From Clostridia bacterium (GTDB lineage: Bacteria; Bacillota; Clostridia; Oscillospirales; Acutalibacteraceae), in contig JAFQJH010000016.1 of NCBI GenBank assembly GCA_017415025.1, forward strand, positions 1 through 64,000: DNA of 64,000 nt, in the 5' to 3' direction. This document shows, piece by piece, positions 8,469 through 17,689 of the stretch. Position 1 is the first letter of the stretch. Every line of letters begins with the position of its first letter. The notes beneath the pieces are model-generated. The model ran no database searches. It was not told the origin of the DNA and was given only the letters and a program-made list of their open reading frames with translations. The position numbers and the translations under genes were made by a program.

Positions 8469-10571
8469 TTATTTAAGGTTGATTTCAATACAATCGTAAC
8501 CGAGAAGACGGTTGCTGACTGCGTCGGGCTGATGTCCGCCGACGTAAAGCTTCAGCTCTCCGTCAGGTGTGATACGCTTGCCGTTTTCATCAACAGCCTT
8601 GAGCCAATATGTATCAATATCAAATGTAACTGTCTTTGTCTCGCCATTTTTAAGCTCTGTGGGATTTATTGCGCAAAGCTGGAAGTGGGGAGTATAGGTT
8701 CGGCTGTCGGTATACTTCGCGTAAACCTGTGACTTCTCTATACCGTCGCGGTTGCCCGTGTTTGTAATTTCAACGCTTACCTGTACCTTGTCCTCGCTAT
8801 TTTCGAGAATTTTTGCGTTGTTGTAGGAGAAGCTAGTGTAAGAAAGACCGTAGCCGAAGGGGTAGAGGGCATCGCCGTCGATGTAACGGTATGTTTTACC
8901 GCGCATATCATAGTCAAGGAAGCTCGGAAGAGAATGCTTTTCGTCATAGATTGTGACGGGGAGCTTACCACAGGGTGAAACTTCGCCTGCAAGGATGTTT
9001 GCAACCGCAAGTCCGCCCGTTGAGCCGGGATACCATGCGTGAAGAATTGCCTTTGCCTTGCTTCTTACCTTTTCGCCGACGTCAACGGAGCTGCCGCACA
9101 TAAGAACAACGATAACGTTTTCACATTCGTCGCAAACTGCCTCTGCAAGCTTCTGCTGTGTTGCGGGAAGTGTGACGTATTTCTTATCACCGCAGGCTGT
9201 GTAATCGTTGTCAAAGCCTGTGTCCTCACCCTCAATTGAGCAGTCGAGTCCGAGTGCAAGCACAGTGATGTCTGCCTGTGCCGCCGCCGCAACGCCGTCG
9301 CTGATAAGGTTACCGAAGCCGCCCCAGTCATTCTGCTTTTCGAGACAGTAGTTTGTACCCTTTTCAACCGTAACGTGTGCGTTTGTGAACACGCGGCGGA
9401 TACCGTCGGCAACAGTTATGTATTCTGATGCGTAAGCGTTGTAGTTACCCTCAAGTGCCGTTACGGACATTGAGTTCGGGCCGACAACGGCGATACGCTT
9501 TTCAATGCTCTTGTCAAGCGGAAGGAAATTATCCTTATTGTGAAGAAGAACAATGCTCTCCTGTGCTGTTTTAAGGTTAAGCTCTCTGTGCTCCTTGCAG
9601 TCGAGCTTGTCATAGCTGATATCGGAGAACGGTCTGACCTCTTCAAATTCGCCGAGGAGGAAACGGATTGTGTAAAGTCTTTCTGCCGCGCTTGTGAGAT
9701 CCTCTTCTGTAATAAGATCCTCCTCGTAAGCATCTATAAGATGCTGATAAAGCTCACCGCAGTTGAGGTCGCAGGTGTTCTTGAGTGAAACAGCCGCCGC
9801 CTCCGCTTTTGTGTTGACGTACTTGTGGTGCTCATAGATATCGTTGAGTGCACCGCAGTCGGAAACAACGTAGCCGTCGAAGCCCCAATCGCCGCGGAGA
9901 ACCTCTTTAAGAAGATACGGATGAGCACAGCACGGGTGACCGTTGGTGCGGTTGTAAGCACCCATAACGCCCGCAACGCCTGCTTTTACGGTTTTCTCAA
10001 AGGCGGGGAGATATGTTTCGTACATATCGTGCATAGATGCCTGCGCATCAAAGCCGTGGCGGTCCTTTTCGGGGCCCGAATGAACGGCATAATGCTTTGA
10101 GCAGGCTGTTGCCTTGTAAAATTCGCCCTCGCCCTGAATACCCTTTACGAAGGAAACGCCGAGCTCGGCTGTAAGGAACGGGTCCTCGCCGAAGGTCTCC
10201 TGACCTCTGCCCCAACGCGGGTCACGGAAGATGTTGATATTCGGTGCCCAGAAGGTGATACCCTTGAAGATATCAAAATCGTTATATTTAACGTGCTGAT
10301 TGTACTTTACTCTGCCCTCTGTCGAGATAGCATCTGCAACCGTGTTGACGAGCTTCGGGTCGAAGGTAGCCGCCATTGCGATAGCGTGTGGGAATACCGT
10401 TGCAGTTCCCGCGCGGGCAACACCGTGTGAGCCCTCGTTCCACCAGTTGTAAGCCTTGATGCCGAGTCTTTCAATAGGTGCTGATGTATAAAGAAGCTGA
10501 GAAATTTTTTCCTCAACCGTCATTTGTGAAACCAATTCTTTTGCTTTGATTTTTGCCTGTTCCTTTGTCAT
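8469..10571 (-). CDS. GH3 beta-glycosidase (beta-xylosidase/beta-glucosidase type)
   Basis: A 700-residue glycoside hydrolase family 3 protein. Residues 20-320 form the TIM barrel with KHYAVHSGPE and the nucleophile motif GYVVSDCGAL (Asp238). An alpha/beta sandwich and a C-terminal fibronectin III-like domain (VEITNTGNRDG) follow. There is no signal peptide, so it should act on imported oligosaccharides. The start is ATG 10571, preceded by AAAGGAG at 7 bp; an in-frame upstream extension to 10610 lacks a ribosome site. It leads the GH3-Gfo-GH38 operon from a clear promoter at 10601-10629. The sequence style resembles xylan beta-xylosidases, but the linkage cannot be fixed by eye. Confidence 0.9.
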   Translation of the reverse strand: MTKEQAKIKAKELVSQMTVEEKISQLLYTSAPIERLGIKAYNWWNEGSHGVARAGTATVFPHAIAMAATFDPKLVNTVADAISTEGRVKYNQHVKYNDFDIFKGITFWAPNINIFRDPRWGRGQETFGEDPFLTAELGVSFVKGIQGEGEFYKATACSKHYAVHSGPEKDRHGFDAQASMHDMYETYLPAFEKTVKAGVAGVMGAYNRTNGHPCCAHPYLLKEVLRGDWGFDGYVVSDCGALNDIYEHHKYVNTKAEAAAVSLKNTCDLNCGELYQHLIDAYEEDLITEEDLTSAAERLYTIRFLLGEFEEVRPFSDISYDKLDCKEHRELNLKTAQESIVLLHNKDNFLPLDKSIEKRIAVVGPNSMSVTALEGNYNAYASEYITVADGIRRVFTNAHVTVEKGTNYCLEKQNDWGGFGNLISDGVAAAAQADITVLALGLDCSIEGEDTGFDNDYTACGDKKYVTLPATQQKLAEAVCDECENVIVVLMCGSSVDVGEKVRSKAKAILHAWYPGSTGGLAVANILAGEVSPCGKLPVTIYDEKHSLPSFLDYDMRGKTYRYIDGDALYPFGYGLSYTSFSYNNAKILENSEDKVQVSVEITNTGNRDGIEKSQVYAKYTDSRTYTPHFQLCAINPTELKNGETKTVTFDIDTYWLKAVDENGKRITPDGELKLYVGGHQPDAVSNRLLGYDCIEINLK

Positions 10572-10600
10572 TTTTTTGCTCCTTTCCAAGCCTTTTCCTG

Positions 10601-10629
10601 ATTGTATCATTTAACTGTTTTCTTTTCAA
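10601..10629 (-). promoter_or_regulatory. Promoter of the GH3-Gfo-GH38 operon
   Basis: Minus strand TTGAAA (10624-10629), 17-bp spacer, TACAAT (10601-10606), about 30 bp before the GH3 start. Confidence 0.82.
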
Positions 10630-10645
10630 TAAATATAATAGGAAA

Positions 10646-11518
10646 TTACCGGATTTCCCTGACTGTCTGCTTGCTGCAGGTGATGAATTTGTGTGCAACC
10701 GGTGAGAGAGAATTCTTGCTTTTGATTAAAATTCCGAGTTCGCGGTGCGTTTTCGGCTCAATTTCTTTTGCCGTGAATCTGCCGTGCATACCCTTGAGAA
10801 CAAGCTTGGGCAGAATACTGTAACCGAGCGAATGGCTGACCATAGAAACAACTGCGCTGTCGTCGAGAGCAGTGCGGTTGATGAGCGGATGCACGTTGTT
10901 TTTTTCGAGAGTGTGCATAATATCATAGTCCAAACCGTATGTCGGCATAAAAAACGATTTATTGTTAAGTATAGAAATGGGAACAGATTTTTGATTGTTG
11001 TCAGCTTCAACGGGAAGCACCGCGTACAGCGGATCTTCTGCAAGCGGAATCCAGTCACCGTGTATTGCGGGCTGGTGACTTGTGAAGCCGAGGTCGGCAT
11101 CTCCGCTTTCTACCGCCTGAGCAATTTCGTCATATCCGGCAACCTGAATTTCAAAGCTGATATTCGGATAATCTTTTTTGAAATTGCTGATTATCACGGG
11201 CAGCCAATGGCTTGCAATGCTCGCGTAAGCGTAGATGCGAAGAAGCTTATCATTACCGCTTTTGAGACTGTTGATTGCGTTGTCGAGTGTGAGACCCGCC
11301 TGAGTGAACTGCTTGATAAGCGGAAAAAGCTCAGTTCCGTCAGCGGTCAGGGTAACACCGGACTTGTTGCGCTGTAACAGAGTCAGTCCGATTTCCTTTT
11401 CAAGTCTGTTCATCATATGCGTCAGACCTGCCTGAGTATAGCCGAGCTCTTCGGCGGCTTTGGTCAGACTTCCGTGTTCAACAGCCTTGAGTAAAGCGTA
11501 AAACTTTGAAGAATCCAA
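10646..11518 (-). CDS. LysR family transcriptional regulator
   Basis: A protein of about 290 residues. It has an N-terminal winged helix-turn-helix (LTKAAEELGYTQAGLTHMMN) and a LysR substrate-binding domain. The preferred start is a TTG at 11518, because GGAG lies 9 bp upstream and it gives the usual LysR N terminus. A longer TTG start at 11533 would bury that site. It is divergent from the permease at 11634, with inverted repeats between them, so it probably controls the permease and itself. It also sits just upstream of the GH3 operon in the same direction. The effector is unknown. Confidence 0.88.
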   Translation of the reverse strand: MDSSKFYALLKAVEHGSLTKAAEELGYTQAGLTHMMNRLEKEIGLTLLQRNKSGVTLTADGTELFPLIKQFTQAGLTLDNAINSLKSGNDKLLRIYAYASIASHWLPVIISNFKKDYPNISFEIQVAGYDEIAQAVESGDADLGFTSHQPAIHGDWIPLAEDPLYAVLPVEADNNQKSVPISILNNKSFFMPTYGLDYDIMHTLEKNNVHPLINRTALDDSAVVSMVSHSLGYSILPKLVLKGMHGRFTAKEIEPKTHRELGILIKSKNSLSPVAHKFITCSKQTVREIR

Positions 11519-11535
11519 AAATATCAGCTCCAAAC

Positions 11536-11550
11536 ATTACATTTTGTAAT
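11536..11550. promoter_or_regulatory. Likely LysR operator (inverted repeat)
   Basis: Perfect inverted repeat ATTACA-TTT-TGTAAT next to the lysR start. A related TTTACATTTTACAA copy lies at 11572-11585, overlapping the -35 regions of both divergent promoters. The T-N11-A form suits LysR proteins; assignment is inferred from position. Confidence 0.6.
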
Positions 11551-11556
11551 AATTAT

Positions 11557-11585
11557 ATTATAATATGCAAGTTTACATTTTACAA
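11557..11585 (-). promoter_or_regulatory. Promoter of lysR-type gene
   Basis: Minus strand TTGTAA (11580-11585), 17-bp spacer, TATAAT (11557-11562). Confidence 0.65.
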
Positions 11586-11600
11586 TATATATTTTATAAT
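11572..11600 (+). promoter_or_regulatory. Promoter of the amino-acid permease
   Basis: TTTACA (11572-11577), 17-bp spacer, TATAAT (11595-11600). Its -35 overlaps a LysR-like repeat and the lysR promoter. Confidence 0.75.
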
Positions 11601-11633
11601 TTTTATACTTTAAATTAAGGAAGGGGTAAAAAT

Positions 11634-13052
11634 ATGGGTACAGAACTTAAAAAGAAGTACGGTCTTGTCACCGCTATCTGTATGGTTGTCGGTATTGTTA
11701 TCGGCAGCGGTGTTTTCTTCAAGGCACAGAACGTGCTTCAGTACACTCAGGGTAATATGCCGCTCGGTATTCTTGCATGGATAATCGGTGGTATTGTTAT
11801 CATTGTCTGTTCCTACAACTTTGCGACACTCGCAAACAAATATGAAAAGGTCAACGGACTTGTTGACTATGCGGAAGCAACACTTGGCTCGAAATACGCT
11901 TATATGCTCGGTTGGTTTGCAACAACAATCTACTATCCGGGAATGACAAGCGTTCTTGCATGGGTTTCGGCCCGTTACACACTCGTGTTGTTCGGCTCAG
12001 ATGATATTACAGGCGGTCTTTGCCTTGCATTGTCCTGCTTGTATCTTTGCCTCAGCTACGCAATCAACACACTTTCACCGATTATTGCAGGTAAGTTCCA
12101 GGTTGGCTCAACAGCAGTCAAGCTTGTTCCGCTTATCATTATGGCTGTCGTCGGTACAATCGTCGGACTTAAAAACGGTAACACTGCAGCAGCTTTCCAG
12201 ACATGGGATCTTGTTGAGCAGACAGGCGTAGGCGCTCCGCTTTTTGCAGCGGTTGTTGCAACAGCATTTGCTTATGAAGGTTGGATTATCGCAACCTCAA
12301 TCAATGCAGAGCTCAAGAATTCAAAGAAGAATCTTCCTATCGCTCTCGTTGTAGGTTCTCTTATTATCGTAGCTGTTTATATTCTCTACTACATCGGTCT
12401 TGCAGGCGGTGCTAAGATTGCTGATCTTAAAGACGGCGCAGGTGCACCCACAGCTTTCCTTAACATCTTCGGCAATGTCGGCGGTACGGCACTCAACGCT
12501 ATGATCGTTGTTTCCTGCCTCGGTACGCTCAACGGTCTTATGGTTGCAAGCACACGAAGCCTTTACGCTCTTTCAGCAAGAAATCAGGGCCCGAAGGTAA
12601 AGATGTTCAAGGAAGTCAGCGCAGAAACAAATATGCCCACAAACGCTTCCGTTTTCGGTCTTATCGTTTGTGCAGTATGGCTCTTCTATTTCTACGGAGC
12701 TAACCTCTGGGGCAACCCCGAAACAGGCAAGCCGCTCTTCGGCATCTTCAGCTTTGACTCATCAGAGCTTCCGATTGTTACAATCTATGCCCTCTATATT
12801 CCGATTTTCTTTGCATTTATGTTCAAGCACGGCAAGGAAAACGCATTCAAGAATATTGTTATGCCGCTCATAGGTATTATTGCATCGGGCTTTATGGTAT
12901 TTGCCGCTGTTTACGCACACGGCATCACACCGTATCTCAACGCAAAGGCAAACGGTGAATTCTCATTCCCCGTACTCTTCTACCTCATCGTATTTGCGGT
13001 AACTATGATTATCGGTGCTTGCTTCTACAAGAAGAACCGTAAGGAAGACTGA
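11634..13052 (+). CDS. APC superfamily amino-acid permease
   Basis: A 472-residue integral membrane protein with about twelve hydrophobic segments. The N-terminal helix motif GIVIGSGVFF is typical of the amino acid-polyamine-organocation superfamily, near the LAT/SteT-type exchangers. It should move an amino acid across the cytoplasmic membrane. A strong AAGGAAGGGG site precedes the ATG. It is divergent from the LysR gene, which probably regulates it, and ends at a strong terminator. Substrate cannot be read from the sequence; its place among glycosidases may be coincidental. Confidence 0.88.
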   Translation: MGTELKKKYGLVTAICMVVGIVIGSGVFFKAQNVLQYTQGNMPLGILAWIIGGIVIIVCSYNFATLANKYEKVNGLVDYAEATLGSKYAYMLGWFATTIYYPGMTSVLAWVSARYTLVLFGSDDITGGLCLALSCLYLCLSYAINTLSPIIAGKFQVGSTAVKLVPLIIMAVVGTIVGLKNGNTAAAFQTWDLVEQTGVGAPLFAAVVATAFAYEGWIIATSINAELKNSKKNLPIALVVGSLIIVAVYILYYIGLAGGAKIADLKDGAGAPTAFLNIFGNVGGTALNAMIVVSCLGTLNGLMVASTRSLYALSARNQGPKVKMFKEVSAETNMPTNASVFGLIVCAVWLFYFYGANLWGNPETGKPLFGIFSFDSSELPIVTIYALYIPIFFAFMFKHGKENAFKNIVMPLIGIIASGFMVFAAVYAHGITPYLNAKANGEFSFPVLFYLIVFAVTMIIGACFYKKNRKED

Positions 13053-13067
13053 TTCCTGACAAAATAA

Positions 13068-13097
13068 TAAGAGCTGAGTTTTCGGACTCAGCTCTTA
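13068..13097. terminator. Bidirectional terminator between permease and uxaC
   Basis: Perfect 12-bp stem TAAGAGCTGAGT/ACTCAGCTCTTA with a 6-nt loop, A-rich before and T-rich after, between convergent genes. Confidence 0.92.
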
Positions 13098-13102
13098 ATT
13101 TT

Positions 13103-14500
13103 TTATATACCGAAATATTCTTTTGCGTTATTAAAGGATATGTCTTCAATAATTTTTTCCAACTCTTCCGTGTAGGGATAAAGGCCGTTTTCGACCATAT
13201 CGCCGACAAGTCCGCAGAGGATACGGCGGAAATATTCGTGTCTCGGGTATGAGAGGAAACTTCTTGAATCCGTAACCATACCGACGAATTTGCCGAGTAC
13301 ACCGAGGTTGCCGAGAGCCTTCATCTGCTCGCGCATACCGTCGATATTATCGTTGAACCACCAGCCCGAGCCGAACTGAAGCTTTGACGGCACTTCGCTC
13401 GTTTGGAAATTGCCGAGCATTGTGCCTAGCACGTAATTGTCCTTCGGGTTAAGGCAGAAGAGAATCGTTTTCGGCAAGCTGTCTTCAACTGCAAGCGAAT
13501 CGAGCATTCTTGAAAGATCCTCCGCGATGTTGCGGTCACAGATTGAATCAAAGCCTGTATCGGGACCTATTTTATTGAACATTGCCGTGTTGTTGTTTCT
13601 CATCGGGCCGATGTGGATTTCACAGCCCCAGCCCTTCTTTGCATACTCTTTAGCAAAGAAACGGAAAAGCTCTGTCTTGTACTTGTCCTGCTCTTCAACC
13701 GTAAGAGATTCTTTGTTGAGTGCCTTTGCAAAAATCGCTTCAAGCTCGTCCTCGGTTGCCCTGTTATACGGAACGTAGAGGAAGCCGTGGTCGCTTGCGC
13801 GGCAACCCATTTCGTCAAAGAAATCAATTCTCGTTTTGAGAACCTCAATCAATTTTTTGTACGTTGTGATTGCCTCACCGCTGACTTTCTCAAGGTCGGA
13901 AAGCCACGGAAGATATGTGGGAAGCTCAATGCTCAAAGCCTTATCGGGACGGAAGGCAGGAAGTACCTTGCACTTGAAAGACTCGTCCTCGGCGAGGAGC
14001 TTGTGATATTCGAGGCTGTCTGCGGCATCATCCGTTGTGCAAAGGCAGGCAACGTTTGAGCTTTCAATAAGCTGACGGGGAGTAAAACCGCCGTCGGCAA
14101 TTTTTTTGTTCGCCTTTTCCCATATTGCATCGGCCGTCTTTTCGCTCAACGGCTCATAGATATCAAAATATCTCTGCAATTCAAGGTGAGTCCAATGGTA
14201 AAGCGGATTGCCGATACAGTAGGGCATCGCACCTGCCCAAGCCTTGAATTTTTCGTAGTCGCTTGCATCGCCCGTGATGTATTTTTCGTCAATTCCGCAG
14301 CTTCTCATTGCGCGCCACTTGTAATGGTCACCGCCGAGCCAGAGCTGTGCGATGTTTTCGGGCTGCTTGTTTTCAAAAATCTCCTTCGGAGAGAGATGAC
14401 AGTGCCAATCGAAAATAGGCATCTGTGCCGCGTGCTCGTGGAAAAGCTTTTTTGCTGTATCGTTAAAAAGGAGAAAATCCTTATCCATAAAAGCTTTCAT
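13103..14500 (-). CDS. uxaC: Uronate (glucuronate/galacturonate) isomerase
   Basis: A 465-residue UxaC protein of the amidohydrolase-like superfamily. It converts D-glucuronate to fructuronate or D-galacturonate to tagaturonate, the first step of hexuronate breakdown. The metal-site motif FDWHCHLSPKEI near residue 30 and the overall length fit. AGGAGG stands 5 bp before the ATG. It follows the GH2 gene by 12 bp in the same direction, so both are probably one transcript; this suggests a glycan bearing galactose and uronic acid. No other hexuronate genes (uxaB, uxuA, kdgK) lie in the window. Confidence 0.95.
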   Translation of the reverse strand: MKAFMDKDFLLFNDTAKKLFHEHAAQMPIFDWHCHLSPKEIFENKQPENIAQLWLGGDHYKWRAMRSCGIDEKYITGDASDYEKFKAWAGAMPYCIGNPLYHWTHLELQRYFDIYEPLSEKTADAIWEKANKKIADGGFTPRQLIESSNVACLCTTDDAADSLEYHKLLAEDESFKCKVLPAFRPDKALSIELPTYLPWLSDLEKVSGEAITTYKKLIEVLKTRIDFFDEMGCRASDHGFLYVPYNRATEDELEAIFAKALNKESLTVEEQDKYKTELFRFFAKEYAKKGWGCEIHIGPMRNNNTAMFNKIGPDTGFDSICDRNIAEDLSRMLDSLAVEDSLPKTILFCLNPKDNYVLGTMLGNFQTSEVPSKLQFGSGWWFNDNIDGMREQMKALGNLGVLGKFVGMVTDSRSFLSYPRHEYFRRILCGLVGDMVENGLYPYTEELEKIIEDISFNNAKEYFGI

Positions 14501-14512
14501 AAAATCCTCCTC

Positions 14513-17485
14513 TTATTCGGGAATAATATCATAGGAAAAGCTGAATTCTTTTTCTTCAAACTTTCTCCACGGCTCAATGTCCGTGTGATCCTGGTTGTCG
14601 CAGTGGAATTTGTAGTCGAGCGAAACTATTGTTTCGTCAAGCGCAATCAATTCATCATCGTGCATTGTTTCGTGAATCTGCTTGTCGTCAAAGTGGATAG
14701 CCTTGAAGCAGAAGCCCTTTTTGCTTGTATCAGCGAAGGTGAAGCCGTTGCCGTCGTTATCCTTAACGGATGCAAGCTTTGTCTTGTAGTGTGAGCCGCT
14801 CTCCTGAGGCTTGATGTAATGCTCGTAGCAGTCCGTTGCAGTAGTGCTGTATTCGGAAATCATCTGACTTGCAAAGCGGTCAGCATAGGTTTCAACGGGA
14901 CCGTAGCCAAGATATGTTACGTTTTCGAATCCCTCGGGCATTGTGATTTTGATGCCGAAGCGCGGAAGTGCGGGCGCATTGTACGTAACCTTTGCATCAA
15001 CGGCGATATTGAGCTTACCGTCCGCTGTGAAGGTGTAGATAATATCCGCACGGATTGCGGGAGGCATTGCCGCCGCCGCGAAGGAGGTCTTTGTCACAAT
15101 AACGAGCTTGTCGTCGCTTGCCTCGGCAATTTCGCTTGAATAGGTCTTCTGCTTAACCTGCTCGTATCTTGCACGCTTCCACTGCTCGGCAAAGCCGTTG
15201 CTTAAGTGATAGCTGCGGTCAACGTTGAATTCAATCGGATTTGCCAAAAGCTCTTTGCCGTTGTTGATTGAAGAAATCTTGCCTGCAAGCTTATCGAAAA
15301 CATATTCGGTATTACCGCAGTTTACTGTAATAGCTGTTCTTGTTTCGTTATACTTAACGGTATTATTCTTACCTGTTTCAACGGCGATCGCACTGTCGGA
15401 AAGAATGAATTGCTTATAGCCGACCTCAAAGCCTTTTTCTGCCCATTCGGTGTCTGTGTTCTGAACGAAACGGATGACAAGTGTTGTCAGCTCATCCGCA
15501 TCAACGTTATCAAAGAGCTTGTATTCAGCCGCTCCGCGTGCGGGGATTTCTGTTTTTTCAACAGCACCGCTCATAACAGCCTTGCCGTTTTTCTCGACAG
15601 TCCATTCAAAGCAGAGGTCGTCAAGGGCTGTGAAATAACGCTTGTTTCTGACCTTGATTGTGCCGTCAGCATACTCGACCTCGAACGGCTGATACGTAAT
15701 CTTCATATCGTGGAAACCGGGACGAAGTCTTCTGTCGGGATAAACAAGACCGTCAACGCAGTAAATCTTGTCGTTCGGCAGGTCGCCGAAGTCACCGCCG
15801 TAACGGTATTTCGGGTTTTCGGGAGTGCCGATGTTGACCGCGTGGTCGCAGTATTCCCAGATGCAGCCACCCATATAATTGTCGTATTCCTCAAACTTGC
15901 CCCAGTGAAGCGGAATGTCACCTGTTGTCCATGCCGCAACGTATTCGCAGTAGTAGAAAGGCTTGTGATTTTCGGGGTTTTTGAGATATGAATCAAGATA
16001 ATCGAGTGAAGCGTACATACGGCTCTCAACGTCGGAAATGTCGCTGAAATCCTTGCACAGCCTTGACTGATATTCAAGGTGAGCGTTCTCGTAATGGATG
16101 ATAGCATCTGCTTTACGCGAACGGATGTAATTTGCCATTTGTCTGTGGTTTTCACCGCAGCCCGACTCGTTACCGAGCGACCACATAATAATACAACCGT
16201 GGTTCTTGTCACGCTCGAAAAGTCTTTTCGCACGGTCAAGGTAAGCCTCGCGCCATTCGGGAGTATCGGAAAGGAATGCCCAATAGTCCCAATACCAATC
16301 GCCGTAGTTGTAGCCCATACCGTGAGTTTCGATGTCAGCCTCGTCGATTACCATAAAGCCGAGCTTATCGCAAAGCTCAAGGAAACGAGGATCGTTCGGA
16401 TAATGGGAGGTACGGATAGCGTTGACGTTGCCCTGCTTGAGGATGTGCAGGTCTCTCGTCATATGCTCCATTGAAACGGCATATCCCGTTTCGGGGTTGC
16501 TGTCATGGCGGTTGATACCGCGGATTTTGATTTTCTTTCCGTTGAAAAGGAAACAACGGTTTTTGATTTCAGCTTTTCTTACTGCAAGCGGGAGGTTAAT
16601 CCACTCATTACCGATATTGAGCATAAGATTGTAAAGCTGCGGATTTTCCGTATTCCATAGGACGGGGGAATTGACGCCGATGTTGAATGAGCCGTCAGTC
16701 TTGCCGTCTGCAACCTTTTCTCCGTTTGGAGCTTTAAGCTCCCAAGCGATTGATGCGTTACCCGCAAGTGTAACATCAGCCTTGATTTCTACGTGCGAGA
16801 AATCATCAGCGAAGCTGTAATCAATATAAATATCCTTAAGATAATTCTCGTCTCTTTCAAGAATGTAAACGTCGCGGAAGATACCCGAAAGGCGGAAGAA
16901 ATCCTGATCCTCAAGGTAAGAGCCGTCGCACCATTTGACAACCAGAACCTCAAACGTATTTTCGCCGTTTACGAGAGCATCCGTGATTTCAAGCTCGCTT
17001 GTGTTGTGGCTGACCTGGCTGTAACCGATGAACTTGCCGTTCACCCAGAGATAGAAGCAGGGTGCGACGCCTTCAAAGTTGATGAAATATTTTTTACCGT
17101 CAGCCTTCTTAAAATCAGCCTTACGGCGGTAAAATCCGCAGGGGATAACGTCGGGAAGATGCGGCGGATCAACGGGGTAGGGGTAGTCCTGATTGATGTA
17201 ATTAGGAACGTCATATCCGCCGTCGAGCTTCATCTGCCAGCAGAACGGAACAGTCATCTTGTCGGAGCAGACAACGGACGAGGAAAAGCCCTCAGACTCA
17301 ATATCAAGCTCCTCAACGTTTTTGAAGAAAGCGAAATCCCATTCGCCGTTCAGAAGGGTGAAAAATGCCGAGCTTTCACGCGGAAGAATTGCCTTTTCAG
17401 CAGACTCGGCAGGCACAAAATAAGCCCTCGGAGCTTCACAGCCGACGTGGAGCTTCTCAAGCATTCTGTAAAATCTTTTAATCAT
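14513..17485 (-). CDS. GH2 beta-galactosidase (LacZ type)
   Basis: A 990-residue glycoside hydrolase family 2 enzyme of LacZ length. The domains run sugar-binding jelly roll (residues 40-210), immunoglobulin-like, TIM barrel (about 300-600) and the large C-terminal beta domain. The acid/base is Glu440 in LGNESGCGEN and the nucleophile is Glu514 in YYCEYVAAW. No signal peptide is present. AAAGGAG precedes ATG 17485, and a likely promoter is at 17522-17550. It is followed after 12 bp by uxaC. Beta-galactoside hydrolysis is likely; a uronic-acid-bearing galactan substrate is a guess from context. Confidence 0.92.
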   Translation of the reverse strand: MIKRFYRMLEKLHVGCEAPRAYFVPAESAEKAILPRESSAFFTLLNGEWDFAFFKNVEELDIESEGFSSSVVCSDKMTVPFCWQMKLDGGYDVPNYINQDYPYPVDPPHLPDVIPCGFYRRKADFKKADGKKYFINFEGVAPCFYLWVNGKFIGYSQVSHNTSELEITDALVNGENTFEVLVVKWCDGSYLEDQDFFRLSGIFRDVYILERDENYLKDIYIDYSFADDFSHVEIKADVTLAGNASIAWELKAPNGEKVADGKTDGSFNIGVNSPVLWNTENPQLYNLMLNIGNEWINLPLAVRKAEIKNRCFLFNGKKIKIRGINRHDSNPETGYAVSMEHMTRDLHILKQGNVNAIRTSHYPNDPRFLELCDKLGFMVIDEADIETHGMGYNYGDWYWDYWAFLSDTPEWREAYLDRAKRLFERDKNHGCIIMWSLGNESGCGENHRQMANYIRSRKADAIIHYENAHLEYQSRLCKDFSDISDVESRMYASLDYLDSYLKNPENHKPFYYCEYVAAWTTGDIPLHWGKFEEYDNYMGGCIWEYCDHAVNIGTPENPKYRYGGDFGDLPNDKIYCVDGLVYPDRRLRPGFHDMKITYQPFEVEYADGTIKVRNKRYFTALDDLCFEWTVEKNGKAVMSGAVEKTEIPARGAAEYKLFDNVDADELTTLVIRFVQNTDTEWAEKGFEVGYKQFILSDSAIAVETGKNNTVKYNETRTAITVNCGNTEYVFDKLAGKISSINNGKELLANPIEFNVDRSYHLSNGFAEQWKRARYEQVKQKTYSSEIAEASDDKLVIVTKTSFAAAAMPPAIRADIIYTFTADGKLNIAVDAKVTYNAPALPRFGIKITMPEGFENVTYLGYGPVETYADRFASQMISEYSTTATDCYEHYIKPQESGSHYKTKLASVKDNDGNGFTFADTSKKGFCFKAIHFDDKQIHETMHDDELIALDETIVSLDYKFHCDNQDHTDIEPWRKFEEKEFSFSYDIIPE

Positions 17486-17521
17486 AAATAACTCTCCTTT
17501 GCCAAGGTGGATATCAGGTAA

Positions 17522-17550
17522 ATTTTAACATATATAACCGTGTATGTCGA
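17522..17550 (-). promoter_or_regulatory. Promoter of GH2-uxaC operon
   Basis: Minus strand TCGACA (17545-17550), 17-bp spacer, TAAAAT (17522-17527). Confidence 0.6.
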
Positions 17551-17615
17551 GATATAATGCGAAAAAATAAACACAAAAAATCATTTATATTTACTGCCGC
17601 AAAGACAATAATTAC

Positions 17616-17644
17616 TTTACAAAATATAAGATGTGTTGTATAAT
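17616..17644 (+). promoter_or_regulatory. Promoter of the surface-polymer operon
   Basis: TTTACA (17616-17621), 17-bp spacer, TATAAT (17639-17644), ahead of the gene at 17690. Confidence 0.8.
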
Positions 17645-17689
17645 TTTTAGTTGAGAAAAGATGCACATTAACGGAAAGGATTGTAACTT

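Noticed and set aside
16793-17491. 232-residue frame antisense to the GH2 gene
   Set aside because: Codon-bias shadow of the beta-galactosidase; no start signal or domain.
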